This document shows positions 34,449-45,657 of a DNA stretch of 64,000 nucleotides, piece by piece. Every line of letters begins with the position of its first letter. Within the stretch, counting starts at the first letter, position 1. This stretch comes from Rhodospirillaceae bacterium (lineage in GTDB: Bacteria > Pseudomonadota > Alphaproteobacteria > Rhodospirillales > Rhodospirillaceae). A program made the position numbers and the translations under genes. The notes under the pieces were generated by a model. It was given only the letters and a program-made list of their open reading frames with translations. It was not told the origin of the DNA and did no database searches. Location: assembly GCA_009693785.1 (NCBI GenBank), contig SHWP01000010.1, positions 1-64,000 of the forward strand. Direction: 5' to 3'.

Positions 34449-36290
34449 TTGAGCGATCATCCTCATGGCGGGCGTGGCGGCGGCCCTAATCGCTGGTCGA
34501 TGCCCGACCGGCCCACTAGCAAAAATTATGCGTACTTGAAGCGCACCTGGGGCTTCATGCGGCCCTATACCAATAAGCTGATCTATGCGGGGTTGGCGCT
34601 GATCGTCACCTCGCTGGCCACACTGAGTATCGGCATGGGCCTCAAGTTCATGATCGACCGGGGCTTGAGCGCGGGCGATCAACAATTCCTCAATCTCGGG
34701 TTTCTTGGCTTGGTCGCGATCATCTTGGTGATCAGCGCTGGAACCTATTGCCGGTTCTACTTTATCTCGTGGGTGGGCGAGCGCGTGGTGGCCGATGTGC
34801 GCCGCGCGGTGTTCGATCAAGTTATTAAACAAAGCCCGGGGTTTTACGAAGTCACCAAGACCGGTGAAATCCTCTCGCGTCTGACCTCGGACACGACGCT
34901 GCTGCAAACCGTGGTCGGATCGTCTCTCTCAATCGCCTTGCGCAATGTGCTCAGCGTCATGGGCGGTATCACCATGATGATAATCACCAATGTCTCGCTG
35001 ACGGGCTTGGTGTTGCTGGTGGTGCCCGCCGTGGTGGTGCCGATCATTTGGTACGGCCGGCGCGTACGCAAACTCTCGCGCGAAAGCCAAGACCGGGTGG
35101 CCGATGTGGGCTCTTACGGCGAGGAAACACTCAACGCCATTCGCACCGTGCAAGCTTTCACGCACGAAGATCACGACAAGTCACGCTTTGGGACGGAAGT
35201 GGAGAACGCTTTCCTGGTGGCGATGAAGCGCATCTTCGCGCGCGGTATGCTGGGCTCGGTCGTGATTCTGCTGGTGTTTGGCGCCATCGCGGTTGTGCTG
35301 TGGGCGGGTGGGCGCGGCGTGATTACCGGCACAATTACGCCGGGCGATTTATCCGCATTTATTTTTTACGCAGTCACCGTGGCCGGTGGCGTGGGTGCAC
35401 TAAGCGAAGTGTTGGGCGATTTGCAACGTGCGGCTGGCGCGACCGAACGGCTAGTGGAATTGTTGGAGACGGAGCCCGCGATTCAACCCCCCGCCAACCC
35501 CAAGCCGATGCCATCGCCCGCGCGTGGTGAAGTGTCGTTTGAAAACGTGACTTTCCATTACCCCTCGCGGCCCGATACCGCTGCGCTGAATGGATTGTCT
35601 TTGCGCGTGAACCCCGGCGAGCACGTCGCCTTGGTGGGGCCGTCTGGCGCGGGCAAGAGCACGGTGTTTCAGTTGCTGCTGCGCTTCTACGATCCGCAAA
35701 CGGGTGTTGTGCGCATCGACGGCATGAATTTGACCGAGGTTGACCAACGCCAAGCACGCATGCGCATTGGCCTGGTACCCCAAGACCCGGTGATTTTCGG
35801 CACCAGCGCGCTTGAGAATATCCGCTATGGCCGCCCTGGCGCATCCGATGACGATGTGCGTGCGGCCGCCGAAGCCGCCCAGGCCATGGAGTTCATTTCC
35901 AAGCTGCCGGACGGCATGACGAGTTTTCTGGGCGAGAAAGGCGTACGGTTGTCGGGCGGTCAAAGGCAACGCATCGCCATCGCGCGTGCCATTTTGCGCG
36001 ACCCTGCCGTGCTGTTGCTGGACGAAGCCACCAGCGCGCTTGATGCCGAGAACGAACGGCTTGTGCAAAAAGCGTTGGAGCTGTTGATGGTGGGCCGCAC
36101 CACCATGGTGATTGCGCACCGCCTGGCCACTGTGGTCAGTGCCGACCGCATTGCCGTGATCGACAATGGTCAGCTGATCGACACGGGCACGCACGATCAA
36201 CTGTTACGATCAAACCCGCTGTATGCCCGCTTGGCCGCCTTGCAATTCTCGGCCGATGCCGGTCCATTGGCCCTGCAAGCCGCGCAGTAG
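34449..36290 (+). CDS. ABC exporter, MsbA/ABCB-type half-transporter
   Basis: A 613-residue half-transporter from TTG 34449 (alternative ATG 34500). About six membrane helices (residues about 40-330) precede the nucleotide-binding domain: Walker A G-P-S-G-A-G-K-S-T (about 398), Q-loop Q-D-P-V-I-F, signature L-S-G-G-Q-R-Q-R (about 500), Walker B V-L-L-L-D-E-A-T-S-A-L-D (about 520) and H-loop I-A-H-R. A homodimer would export a lipid, drug or peptide from the inner membrane. It lies after dinB on the opposite strand, alone, so substrate cannot be inferred. Confidence 0.9.
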   Translation: MSDHPHGGRGGGPNRWSMPDRPTSKNYAYLKRTWGFMRPYTNKLIYAGLALIVTSLATLSIGMGLKFMIDRGLSAGDQQFLNLGFLGLVAIILVISAGTYCRFYFISWVGERVVADVRRAVFDQVIKQSPGFYEVTKTGEILSRLTSDTTLLQTVVGSSLSIALRNVLSVMGGITMMIITNVSLTGLVLLVVPAVVVPIIWYGRRVRKLSRESQDRVADVGSYGEETLNAIRTVQAFTHEDHDKSRFGTEVENAFLVAMKRIFARGMLGSVVILLVFGAIAVVLWAGGRGVITGTITPGDLSAFIFYAVTVAGGVGALSEVLGDLQRAAGATERLVELLETEPAIQPPANPKPMPSPARGEVSFENVTFHYPSRPDTAALNGLSLRVNPGEHVALVGPSGAGKSTVFQLLLRFYDPQTGVVRIDGMNLTEVDQRQARMRIGLVPQDPVIFGTSALENIRYGRPGASDDDVRAAAEAAQAMEFISKLPDGMTSFLGEKGVRLSGGQRQRIAIARAILRDPAVLLLDEATSALDAENERLVQKALELLMVGRTTMVIAHRLATVVSADRIAVIDNGQLIDTGTHDQLLRSNPLYARLAALQFSADAGPLALQAAQ

Positions 36291-36462
36291 TTGGCCTCAG
36301 CAAAGGCGAATCAGCTTTGACTCGATAAAATGTTTCGGGCAAAAACTATGCTCGAATTGGGGTCTATGGCCCCTTACGGAAGCTCAATGGTCCGCGAGCA
36401 ACAGGCGGAACAAGCTGTCAAAAGATTGCACGATTTCGTTCCATCGCTGCGGTTGGGAACAG

Positions 36463-38429
<1,967 letters not shown>

Positions 38430-38446
38430 CCGCCGCTGCTGATCGA

Positions 38447-38884
38447 CTAATCGCCATCCCAATCGGCAACTCGCCGCGTGGATTTAACCCCGGCGCGGCG
38501 TTTTTTGCTTTTCAGTCGCCGCTCCTGAGACCCGCGCGTGGCCCTAGTTGCCACCCGCGGCTTGGGAAGGATTGATGCCCGGCGAATTAAATCGATCAGC
38601 CGCGTCAAGGCTTCATCGCGGTTACGCTCTTGACTGCGGTGCTCGTGGGCCGTGAAGACAATCACGCCAGCCTTGGTCGCGCGCTTTCCGGCCTGCATCA
38701 CAAGCCGCCGCCGCACGCCTGCAGGCAGCGAGGGGGAATTGACCGCATCGAAACGGAGCTGGGCAGCCGTGGCCACCTTATTGACGTTCTGTCCACCCGG
38801 GCCACCCGAGCGAATATACGTCATCGATACCTCGGCAGGATCAAGCGAGATCGCGGGCGTGATGAAAATGCGGTTATCGGTCAC
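38447..38884 (-). CDS. arfB: Ribosome-rescue peptidyl-tRNA hydrolase ArfB
   Basis: From GTG 38884 (AAGGG eight bases upstream) this is 145 residues, close to the 140 of E. coli ArfB (YaeJ); the longer frame to 38944 is unlikely. The catalytic G-G-Q lies in R-S-G-G-P-G-G-Q-N-V-N-K-V, and the C-terminal tail, T-R-G-S-Q-E-R-R-L-K-S-K-K-R-R, is basic as needed to enter the empty mRNA channel. It releases nascent chains on stalled ribosomes lacking a stop codon. Convergent with the broken kinase gene, 17 bases apart. Confidence 0.92.
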   Translation of the reverse strand: MTDNRIFITPAISLDPAEVSMTYIRSGGPGGQNVNKVATAAQLRFDAVNSPSLPAGVRRRLVMQAGKRATKAGVIVFTAHEHRSQERNRDEALTRLIDLIRRASILPKPRVATRATRGSQERRLKSKKRRAGVKSTRRVADWDGD

Positions 38885-38930
38885 GTGAGGGGCCCTTGCG
38901 CACAACTTCAGAAGCATTAGCTTACGGTCT

Positions 38931-39410
38931 ATGTCCGCGTCCACAAGCGAACCTGTAGCGCCTACAACTGTCGCCTCCGCACCAATTATGATCGTGCCGG
39001 AGATGACCTTTACGGACCTAAAAGGAAATTTCGCCTTATTCGACGATTGGGAAGACCGTTACCGCTACTTGATCGACTTGGGCCGCAAACTACCAGCTTT
39101 TCCGCCCACCTTGCAGACCGATGCCTATAAGGTGCGCGGCTGTATGAGCCAAGTGTGGCTCGTGCCCGGCCACCCGGCCGACAATCCAAAGTCATTTGCG
39201 TTTGCAGCCGATAGCGATGCTCATATCGTCAAGGGATTGATCGCGGTGCTGGGTGTTCTGTTTTCGGGACAGCCCGCAGAGGCCGTCGCCAAGATAGACC
39301 CCGAGGCCGCGTTTCATGAGCTGGGCCTGGACCAGCACCTCAGTCCCAGCCGGCGCAATGGCCTGGTGGCCATGGTCCAGAAGATCAAACAATACGCAGC
39401 AGCAGGGTAA
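38931..39410 (+). CDS. sufE: SufE-family sulfur acceptor
   Basis: A 159-residue protein with a 20-residue Ala/Pro-rich leader, then the SufE domain: F-A-L-F-D-D-W-E-D-R-Y-R-Y-L-I-D-L-G, K-V-R-G-C-M-S-Q-V-W-L with the sulfur-accepting Cys near residue 71, H-I-V-K-G-L-I-A-V-L and a C-terminal L-S-P-S-R-R-N-G-L-V-A-M. It accepts persulfide from a SufS cysteine desulfurase during Fe-S assembly. No other suf gene is near; standalone sufE copies are common in alphaproteobacteria. Divergent from arfB. Confidence 0.92.
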   Translation: MSASTSEPVAPTTVASAPIMIVPEMTFTDLKGNFALFDDWEDRYRYLIDLGRKLPAFPPTLQTDAYKVRGCMSQVWLVPGHPADNPKSFAFAADSDAHIVKGLIAVLGVLFSGQPAEAVAKIDPEAAFHELGLDQHLSPSRRNGLVAMVQKIKQYAAAG

Positions 39411-39414
39411 GCGT

Positions 39415-41067
39415 TTATCGCTTGGTGTCAGCAAACAAGCGCCGGTCGAGTTTCTTGATGAATTGCCAGGGGTCGGCATCGGGTTTGCCGAACAAGAACC
39501 CCTGCACGTACTCGACACCGCAATCTCGCACGAATTCCAAGGTCTCGCGGGTATCGACCATCTCGGCGATGGTTTCCACTTCCATGGTCTTACACAGGGT
39601 CGTTAGCGCCTTCAGGAACGCGCGGCCCTTGGGTGCGCTTTGTGCGTTTTTCACCGCGCTGCCATCAAGCTTCACGACATCGACTTCCAGCACGCTGAGG
39701 TATTGGAAGCTCGCCGCGCCAGCGCCAAAGTCATCGAGGCAAACGTGGAAGCCGCGCGAGCGCAGGCCTTGCACAAAGGTGTTGGCTTTTTTCAGGTCGG
39801 CCACACGCGCCGATTCGGTGATTTCAAACAACAAGAAATTACGCAGCCAGGTATCGGCATCCAACAGCGCATGCAGATCTTTGGTGTACTGCGCGTTATC
39901 GACCGACATGCCCGAGATATTGACCGCCAGCGAAACTTTGTCGCCTTTGTGTTTGCGCAGCCATTCAACGCACTTGCGCGCCATGGCGATGTCGAACTCG
40001 TTGATGAGGCCGGTTTCCTCGGCGAAGGTAATGTATTTGTACGGCGACTGCTCGAAGTTGTCGTTAAACCGCACCAAGGCTTCGTAGTGATGCACCGCGC
40101 CCGTGCGCACACCCAAAATCGGATGGAACGCCACCTGGAAATCCGACGCACCGACAAGTGTGCGGAACGTTTTCAAGGAATTCACCGCTTCCTTGTCCAG
40201 GTTGTTCATGTTGCTGGCGATATCCTTGACGTTGAACTTCGCGCCAGCCTGATCCTTGAAATGATTGATGGTGTAGACCAGGCCCTTGGTGAGATCGTCC
40301 TCGGAAATATTGGCAAGGTCGATATCGAGTGTGCCCGCCTGCACATTGATGCCCTTGCCGGTGGGGTCGAAGGCGCGCGTGGCCTCGGCGATCTTGTCTT
40401 CCAAGGCCTTCACATCAAGGCCCTTATCGTGCACGACGCCGAACTTACCGTCGCCGATCTCGCCCGCCGAATCGCCATCAAGCGAGTTGGCGCGCAACGT
40501 CGTGCCAACCGTGTTGAGCAGGGTCTGCTTTTCCTCGGGCGACAGGCTATCGGTCAGCGCCTGGAAATTGGGGAGATTGACCAGTGTCATCTCCACTGGC
40601 TTGGCCCCAGCCTCACGCTCTTTTAGTTTTTCGCCGCTAGTTCAGTGAAGGAATCGCCTGTGAGCAAACCAGTGTTCAAATCCCGCGGTTTGCCCTCGAC
40701 GTTACCCTTGGCGTCGACGCGAACCGAGGTGCGTAAAGCGATAAAATAGTGATCCTTCAGGTCAGGCAGCATGTAGCTAGCGACCTTGAGGGGCTGGGTC
40801 ATGCCCTTCTCGCCGACAAGGCGGATTGTAAGGTTGTCGATACGGCCCTTGCGCGCCGTGACTTCCAATAATTGATCAAGTAGCAGGCGGTCCTTGGGCG
40901 AGACTAATTCGATAAAATTACGCCCCAGGAGTTTTTCGGCGCCAAAGCCGAGGTAAAGAATTGGTCGCGCCCACCGCGAACAGCACCTTACGGTTTTGGT
41001 CGAGCTCGACCAAAAGGTCGGCCCAACAAAAGGCAAAGGCTACAAAACGGTCGCGATCAGACGTCAT
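39415..41067 (-). pseudogene. PAS-degenerate GGDEF-EAL protein, split by two frameshifts
   Basis: From ATG 41067 the protein begins M-T-S-D-R-D-R-F and a PAS-like L-V-E-L-D-Q-N-R-K-V-L-F-A-V-G-A-T. The frame changes at a GG doublet (40952-40953), then continues through the PAS core to T-E-L-A-A-K; at the T5 run (A5 on the coding strand, 40627-40631) it breaks again. One more A restores K-K-L-K-E-R-E-A-G-A-K-P-V. A degenerate GGDEF follows (E-I-G-D-G-K-F-G-V-V in place of G-G-D-E-F), then an EAL domain with E-A-L-V-R-F, N-I-S-G, D-D-F-G-A-G and the Q-G-F of the active site (about 39500-40150). It would hydrolyse c-di-GMP if repaired; the EAL half alone can still be made. Confidence 0.85.
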
Positions 41068-41285
41068 TTGAAAGTCATATAACCCATAGCAAGAACGCAA
41101 AAAACCCGGGGGTTCCGGATTATCCACTCATCATTAACGGGACACTTCATCGCACTCAAGGGTGCTGAGAGCACAGGGCCCTGAAGTAGCCTTTTGGCCG
41201 CGATTCGATGACTTTTCACCCCGTTTCATGGGCTGAAGGGCGTAGATTTCTATGGGGTGCATGGCATGATGGCCTTGGAGGGGCC

Positions 41286-42137
41286 ATGGCACGACCACAT
41301 ATCGAATTCGTTCAATCGCAAGTCATTCCGTTCGAATCGTGGCGTTATGACGGTGTCAGGACCGGGACTTTGTGCCGCATTCTCGGCCACGATAGCGAGA
41401 CTGGGGCATGTAGCACGGTCATGCGTTATCCGGTTGGGTGGCGATACGATGAGTCATTTGTCTTGGGCGTCGATGAGGAAATTTTTGTCCTCGAAGGTGC
41501 GTTGACAATTAATGGGCAGACCTACGGCAAGCATTGTTACGGACACTTGCCGGGCGGCTATTTACGCCGTGGCATGACAAGCACGGCGGGCGCAGTGGTG
41601 TTGACATTTTTCTCGGGCGAACCCCTTGCAAAAAATTTGAGCGAATCGACATGGGATCAACGCCGTACCGTGGAATGCCTTGATACACGCATGCTGGCTG
41701 GCATTGCAGGAAAGCGCCAACACATGAACAGCGGCGATTGGGACCCCAGCGGAACAGTGCATAAAACGCTTTATGTCGATCCCGATAGCGGCGAACGGAC
41801 TTGGTTGATTGGCATGATGCCTTATTGGTCATCGAACAAGGCCGAGATTCATCCCGTCGTGGAGGAAGAATTTGCCATTCTCGGCGACATCTGTTTTCCC
41901 TTAGGAACCATGCGTGCGGGTGGCTATTTTTGGCGGCCCCCCGGTATTGCGCATGGCCCCTTTGCCAGTTGGGGCGGCGCGCTTCACTTATGCCGCTGTA
42001 AGGGCGGCCCTTTCGCCACACAATGGGTTGAGACCAATGGCCCCGATTGGAACCCCGCCGATAAGCTGATCTTGCCTGAACCCTATGCCACCTGGACCAA
42101 AGCCGCGCAGGACGCCCATCGCGAGCCAAATTATTGA
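41286..42137 (+). CDS. Two-domain cupin protein (DUF4437-like)
   Basis: A 283-residue soluble protein from ATG 41286, chosen for the GGAGG six bases upstream over the frame's earlier starts at 41208 and 41253. Two cupin-like halves can be seen: first V-M-R-Y-P-V-G-W-R-Y-D-E-S-F-V, E-E-I-F-V-L-E-G-A-L-T-I-N-G; then E-I-H-P-V-V-E-E-E-F-A-I-L-G-D and F-W-R-P-P-G-I-A-H-G-P-F. Bicupins of this type include anti-sigma partners, dioxygenases and sugar-binding proteins. Nothing ties it to a pathway. It begins the intact right-hand region. Confidence 0.65.
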   Translation: MARPHIEFVQSQVIPFESWRYDGVRTGTLCRILGHDSETGACSTVMRYPVGWRYDESFVLGVDEEIFVLEGALTINGQTYGKHCYGHLPGGYLRRGMTSTAGAVVLTFFSGEPLAKNLSESTWDQRRTVECLDTRMLAGIAGKRQHMNSGDWDPSGTVHKTLYVDPDSGERTWLIGMMPYWSSNKAEIHPVVEEEFAILGDICFPLGTMRAGGYFWRPPGIAHGPFASWGGALHLCRCKGGPFATQWVETNGPDWNPADKLILPEPYATWTKAAQDAHREPNY

Positions 42138-42251
42138 ATACAAACCGCTATTTCTGAGGCCCAATTGACGGCGCTTTCGCGGTGATGCTAGGCCTTGATG
42201 ACGAAGCGCTTACACGAGCGCGGCCATAACATCCGAATACAGGAACAGCCT

Positions 42252-42839
42252 ATGCAACGACTCATTCCAAGAAAGTGGTTTGGCTGTTTCGCGGCCTTCC
42301 TGGCGCTGACGGTTACATTAGATGCTGTGGCCCAAGAACGCTCCGGTGCTTTTCAGGCGCCAGCCGTACGGCGCACGACGCTGCTGGTCGAGAATCTCGA
42401 CAAGTCCATCGACTTTTACCAGCGTCTAGGACTGACAAAGTGGTATGACGCCGCCAGCACCGACGCCGACCCCGGCGGCGTGATCGGCGCGTCCGATTTG
42501 CCGTTGACCTCGAATCCAAAGACAGGCCGCATCGTCATTATGCGCGGCAACGACGATCGGATCGGAATGATTGGGCTACTGGCGTACGACCGCCCGCCAT
42601 TGGCCAGCGCGCGTAGCAATTTAGTGGGCATTGGCACCAGTGACATGATCATCATGCTTGAAGTGCCAGACATTCAGGGCGTGTATAGCCGCCTGCAACA
42701 AGCCGGTGTGCGCTTTCACCGCACGCCCTATAAATTCACTGTGGACCGCCCCGATGGCACGAAAAGCACAGGCTCGCGGATGTTTGCCTACGATCCTGAC
42801 GGCCACTTGATCGAGATCGCGCAGCCAGATCCGAAATAG
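42252..42839 (+). CDS. Exported VOC (glyoxalase/dioxygenase-fold) protein
   Basis: A 195-residue protein from ATG 42252 (AGGAACA upstream) with a signal peptide (F-G-C-F-A-A-F-L-A-L-T-V-T-L-D-A, cleavage near V-A-Q). It has a vicinal oxygen chelate fold: V-R-R-T-T-L-L-V-E-N-L-D-K-S-I-D-F-Y-Q-R-L-G-L at the first strand, a mid-protein E-V-P-D-I-Q-G-V, and G-S-R-M-F-A-Y-D-P-D-G-H-L-I-E-I at the end, with the late Glu of the metal site. The first metal His is not obvious, so the metal chemistry is uncertain. Export of a VOC protein is unusual. Convergent with the gamma-glutamyltransferase gene. Confidence 0.75.
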   Translation: MQRLIPRKWFGCFAAFLALTVTLDAVAQERSGAFQAPAVRRTTLLVENLDKSIDFYQRLGLTKWYDAASTDADPGGVIGASDLPLTSNPKTGRIVIMRGNDDRIGMIGLLAYDRPPLASARSNLVGIGTSDMIIMLEVPDIQGVYSRLQQAGVRFHRTPYKFTVDRPDGTKSTGSRMFAYDPDGHLIEIAQPDPK

Positions 42840-42852
42840 CTACTCGGCGGCT

Positions 42853-44580
42853 TTACTCGCCGCCCACTGTTCCCTCGCGGCGTGGGTCGGCGGCGCCAAG
42901 CAAACCTTTTTTCGTGACGCGCACCGCGTGAATGCCCGAGGGGAATTCGCCGATGCGCACCTCATGGCCGAGGGCTTTGAGTTCCGGAACGATCTCGGCA
43001 AGTTCTGGCTCGACCGTAACGCCCCGTCCGAAAACAATCACATGAGGCGCAGAAATAGCCTCCTGAGGGCTCATATCCCAGTCGAGCATCGCCACTAAGG
43101 TTTGCGCGACAAAGCCGACGATTGCCGGACCGCCGGGTGAGCCCGCTACAATTTCAAGCTTACCACCTTTATCAAATACAATGGTCGGCGCCATGGAACT
43201 GCGCGGGCGCTTGTTGGGCCCCACAGCATTGGCCACAACCTTGCCTTCGGCAACATCGGCGTAGGAAAAATCCGTAAGCGTATTATTCAGCAAAAACCCG
43301 CGCACCATCACCCGCGAGCCAAACCCTGCTTCAATGGACGTTGTCATCGCCACGGCATTGCCCCACTGGTCGATGATGGAAAAGTGACTGGTGGACATGA
43401 TTTCGGGGCTTGGCGCAGGAACCCAGTTCACCGCAGCCTTGCGCGGCAGCACACCAGGTTCGGCGACGGGCAGGCGCTTATCCAATCCAATCAACGCTGA
43501 GCGGCCCGAGAGATAATCTGTCGACAACAATTCAGCCGTTGGAATCGGCAGCACATCAGGATCAGCAATGTAAATGCCGCGATCAGCGAATACCAAGCGG
43601 CCCGCCTCGATGATGGCGTGCTGCGACTTGGCTGAATGCGGGCCGAGCCCCCTAAGATCGAAGCGTTCCAACAAACTAATGGTTTGCAGCACCCCGATAC
43701 CGCCCGATGTGGGCGGGCCCATGCTGCAAACTTTGTGCTCATGATACGGCAGGCAGACTGGCGCGCGCTCAACGGCCCTGTAGCCCTTCAGGTCGGCGAG
43801 TGACAGATCGCCGGGATAGGGCGAGGATGTATTGACCGCCCGCACGATATCTTCGGCGATGGGGCCTTCGTAAAAGGCATCGACACCTTTTGCCGCGATG
43901 GCTTTTAGCGTGTCGGCAAACAACGGATTTTTGATGGTCGTGCCAACGGGCTTGGCTTCACCATTGTCTTGATAGAAGAAGGCACCAGCTGGCTGGATGG
44001 CATTCAGCGAACGGTCAGATTCAAGCAGTTCATGCAGGCGTGGGGAAAGAGCAAAGCCCCCTGTCGCGATTTTGAGGGCGGGCTCGAATAGTTTCGACCA
44101 TGCAAGCTTGCCATGCTTTTTATGGGCTAATTCCAGCACCCGCAACGTGCCTGGTACGCCGACGGAATGACCACCCACGACGGCCGTCATGCGATCCATG
44201 GCCTTGCCAGAGCTATCGACAAACCGTTTATCGGTGGCCGCAGCAGGCGCGGTTTCACGGCCATCATAGGTGGTGAGTTTTTTTGTGCCCTCGTCCCAAT
44301 GAACGATGAACGACCCCCCGCCAATGCCCGAGGACTGCGGCTCGACCATGTTGAGCACCAGTTGCACTGCCACGGCGGCATCGACCGCGCTGCCACCGGC
44401 CTTCATAATCTCGACGCCGGCTTGAACCGCCAACGGATTGGCCGCCGCGATGATGAATTTATGGGCCTCACCACCGGATTTTTGATAACGCCCGGTTGCA
44501 GCCTCGGGCGACACGTAATCCTGGGCCAGAGCAACCGGCGTCAGAAGCCCGAGGAAAAGTCCTAAAACCGTACGTTTCAT
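42853..44580 (-). CDS. ggt: Gamma-glutamyltransferase
   Basis: A 575-residue protein, the usual length for the bacterial enzyme, with a Sec signal (M-K-R-T-V-L-G-L-F-L-G-L-L-T-P-V-A-L-A-Q). It self-cleaves before the nucleophilic Thr in M-S-T-S-H-F-S-I-I-D (near residue 395) to give large and small subunits. Other family motifs are G-I-G-G-G-S-F-I-V-H, D-G-R-E-T-A-P-A, and G-S-P-G-G-P-A-I-V-G. It transfers or hydrolyses gamma-glutamyl groups from glutathione in the periplasm. It may help recycle glutathione for amino acid uptake. Monocistronic. Confidence 0.93.
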   Translation of the reverse strand: MKRTVLGLFLGLLTPVALAQDYVSPEAATGRYQKSGGEAHKFIIAAANPLAVQAGVEIMKAGGSAVDAAVAVQLVLNMVEPQSSGIGGGSFIVHWDEGTKKLTTYDGRETAPAAATDKRFVDSSGKAMDRMTAVVGGHSVGVPGTLRVLELAHKKHGKLAWSKLFEPALKIATGGFALSPRLHELLESDRSLNAIQPAGAFFYQDNGEAKPVGTTIKNPLFADTLKAIAAKGVDAFYEGPIAEDIVRAVNTSSPYPGDLSLADLKGYRAVERAPVCLPYHEHKVCSMGPPTSGGIGVLQTISLLERFDLRGLGPHSAKSQHAIIEAGRLVFADRGIYIADPDVLPIPTAELLSTDYLSGRSALIGLDKRLPVAEPGVLPRKAAVNWVPAPSPEIMSTSHFSIIDQWGNAVAMTTSIEAGFGSRVMVRGFLLNNTLTDFSYADVAEGKVVANAVGPNKRPRSSMAPTIVFDKGGKLEIVAGSPGGPAIVGFVAQTLVAMLDWDMSPQEAISAPHVIVFGRGVTVEPELAEIVPELKALGHEVRIGEFPSGIHAVRVTKKGLLGAADPRREGTVGGE

Positions 44581-44783
44581 TACAGCCCCTGTGCCGGAAA
44601 GGTTCTTGGCGATCTCGATAACATAGCACAGCCTCGGAGCAACAGCAGACTTGCCGAATCAATGCGCACTGGCGCCCTTTATGATCATACAATGTCCGGC
44701 TAAAAGCATGGGAATGGCAGTTTGGCCGAACTCAGTTGAGCTGGCCGTTTGGCAGGGCATTATTTTCAAAACGGGGGCCTCTC

Positions 44784-45644
44784 GTGGCAGGATTTATCGA
44801 TATTGTTTGTAACGTCTACACCCCCGAAGCCGTGCGCGAAAACCGCACCGGCATCGATGAGGCGTTCAAGACCCAAGTCCGCATGCCCCCCGCCATGCGC
44901 CCAGGTGTGAGCACGGACGATTACCTCAAAAAAATGGATAAGGCAGGAATTGAACGCTCGCTGCTGATTGCGGTTCGTGCCGGTGATTTGCGTGTACGCG
45001 GCTCGTTCGAAATTCCCTACGAGATGGTAGCCAACATGTGCCGCCAATACCCTGACCGGTTTTCAGGACTGGCTGGTGTTGATACGACCCGTGGAATGCA
45101 AGGTTTGCGTGACCTTGAACACGCGGTGAAAAGCTTGGGCTTTGTCGGCGCCCACTGGTATCCGCATTGGTTTGGCATTCCACCCGATGCGCCGCAGATT
45201 TATCCTTATTATGCGAAGTGCTGCGAACTCGATATTCCGATCATGATGCAGGTGGGCCACAACTTGGTTTACCAAAAAGACCGCCGCCTGCCCTCCGTCG
45301 CCAAGCCCATCTTGCTCGATCAAGTGGCGATTGATTTTCCCGAGCTGGCTTTGATTGGTATTCACATCGGCGTGCCCTGGACCGACGAAATGATTTCGAT
45401 GTGTTGGAAACATGAAAATATTTACACGGCGGGCGATGCCTATGCACCGAAACACTGGCCCGAGCAGTATGTGCACTACGCCAACAGTTTTGGGATGAGT
45501 AAGGTCTTGTTTGGCACCGACTGGCCGGTGATCGACCCTGAGCGCGCCGTAAAAGAGGTCGGCGAGCTGGGCCTTAAGCCTGAAGCACACAAGCTATTAA
45601 TGCGCGACAATGCGTTGCGCATTTTCAAGAAAATCCCGCGCTAA
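44784..45644 (+). CDS. Amidohydrolase_2 (ACMSD-like) fold protein lacking the usual HxH
   Basis: A 286-residue protein from GTG 44784 (GGGGGC upstream; the earlier TTG 44736 has no site). The TIM-barrel amidohydrolase-2 family is shown by F-S-G-L-A-G-V-D-T-T-R-G-M-Q, G-A-H-W-Y-P-H-W-F-G, H-I-G-V-P-W-T-D-E-M and F-G-T-D-W-P-V near the end, where the family's metal-binding Asp lies. The first strand reads F-I-D-I-V-C-N-V-Y-T-P-E where related decarboxylases such as ACMSD have H-x-H, so the metal site is incomplete or differs. The family includes aromatic decarboxylases and lactonases. It is 13 bases upstream of the ligase gene, in the same operon. Confidence 0.78.
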   Translation: MAGFIDIVCNVYTPEAVRENRTGIDEAFKTQVRMPPAMRPGVSTDDYLKKMDKAGIERSLLIAVRAGDLRVRGSFEIPYEMVANMCRQYPDRFSGLAGVDTTRGMQGLRDLEHAVKSLGFVGAHWYPHWFGIPPDAPQIYPYYAKCCELDIPIMMQVGHNLVYQKDRRLPSVAKPILLDQVAIDFPELALIGIHIGVPWTDEMISMCWKHENIYTAGDAYAPKHWPEQYVHYANSFGMSKVLFGTDWPVIDPERAVKEVGELGLKPEAHKLLMRDNALRIFKKIPR

Positions 45645-45657
45645 AGCGATTTCACAT

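Noticed and set aside
41140-41190. CTGAGAGCAC next to GGGTGC, suggesting a TPP riboswitch (thi-box).
   Set aside because: Only the CTGAGA part matches. The second conserved block (CTGATCTGGATAATGCCAGCG-like) is absent, and the downstream gene is a cupin with no thiamine link.
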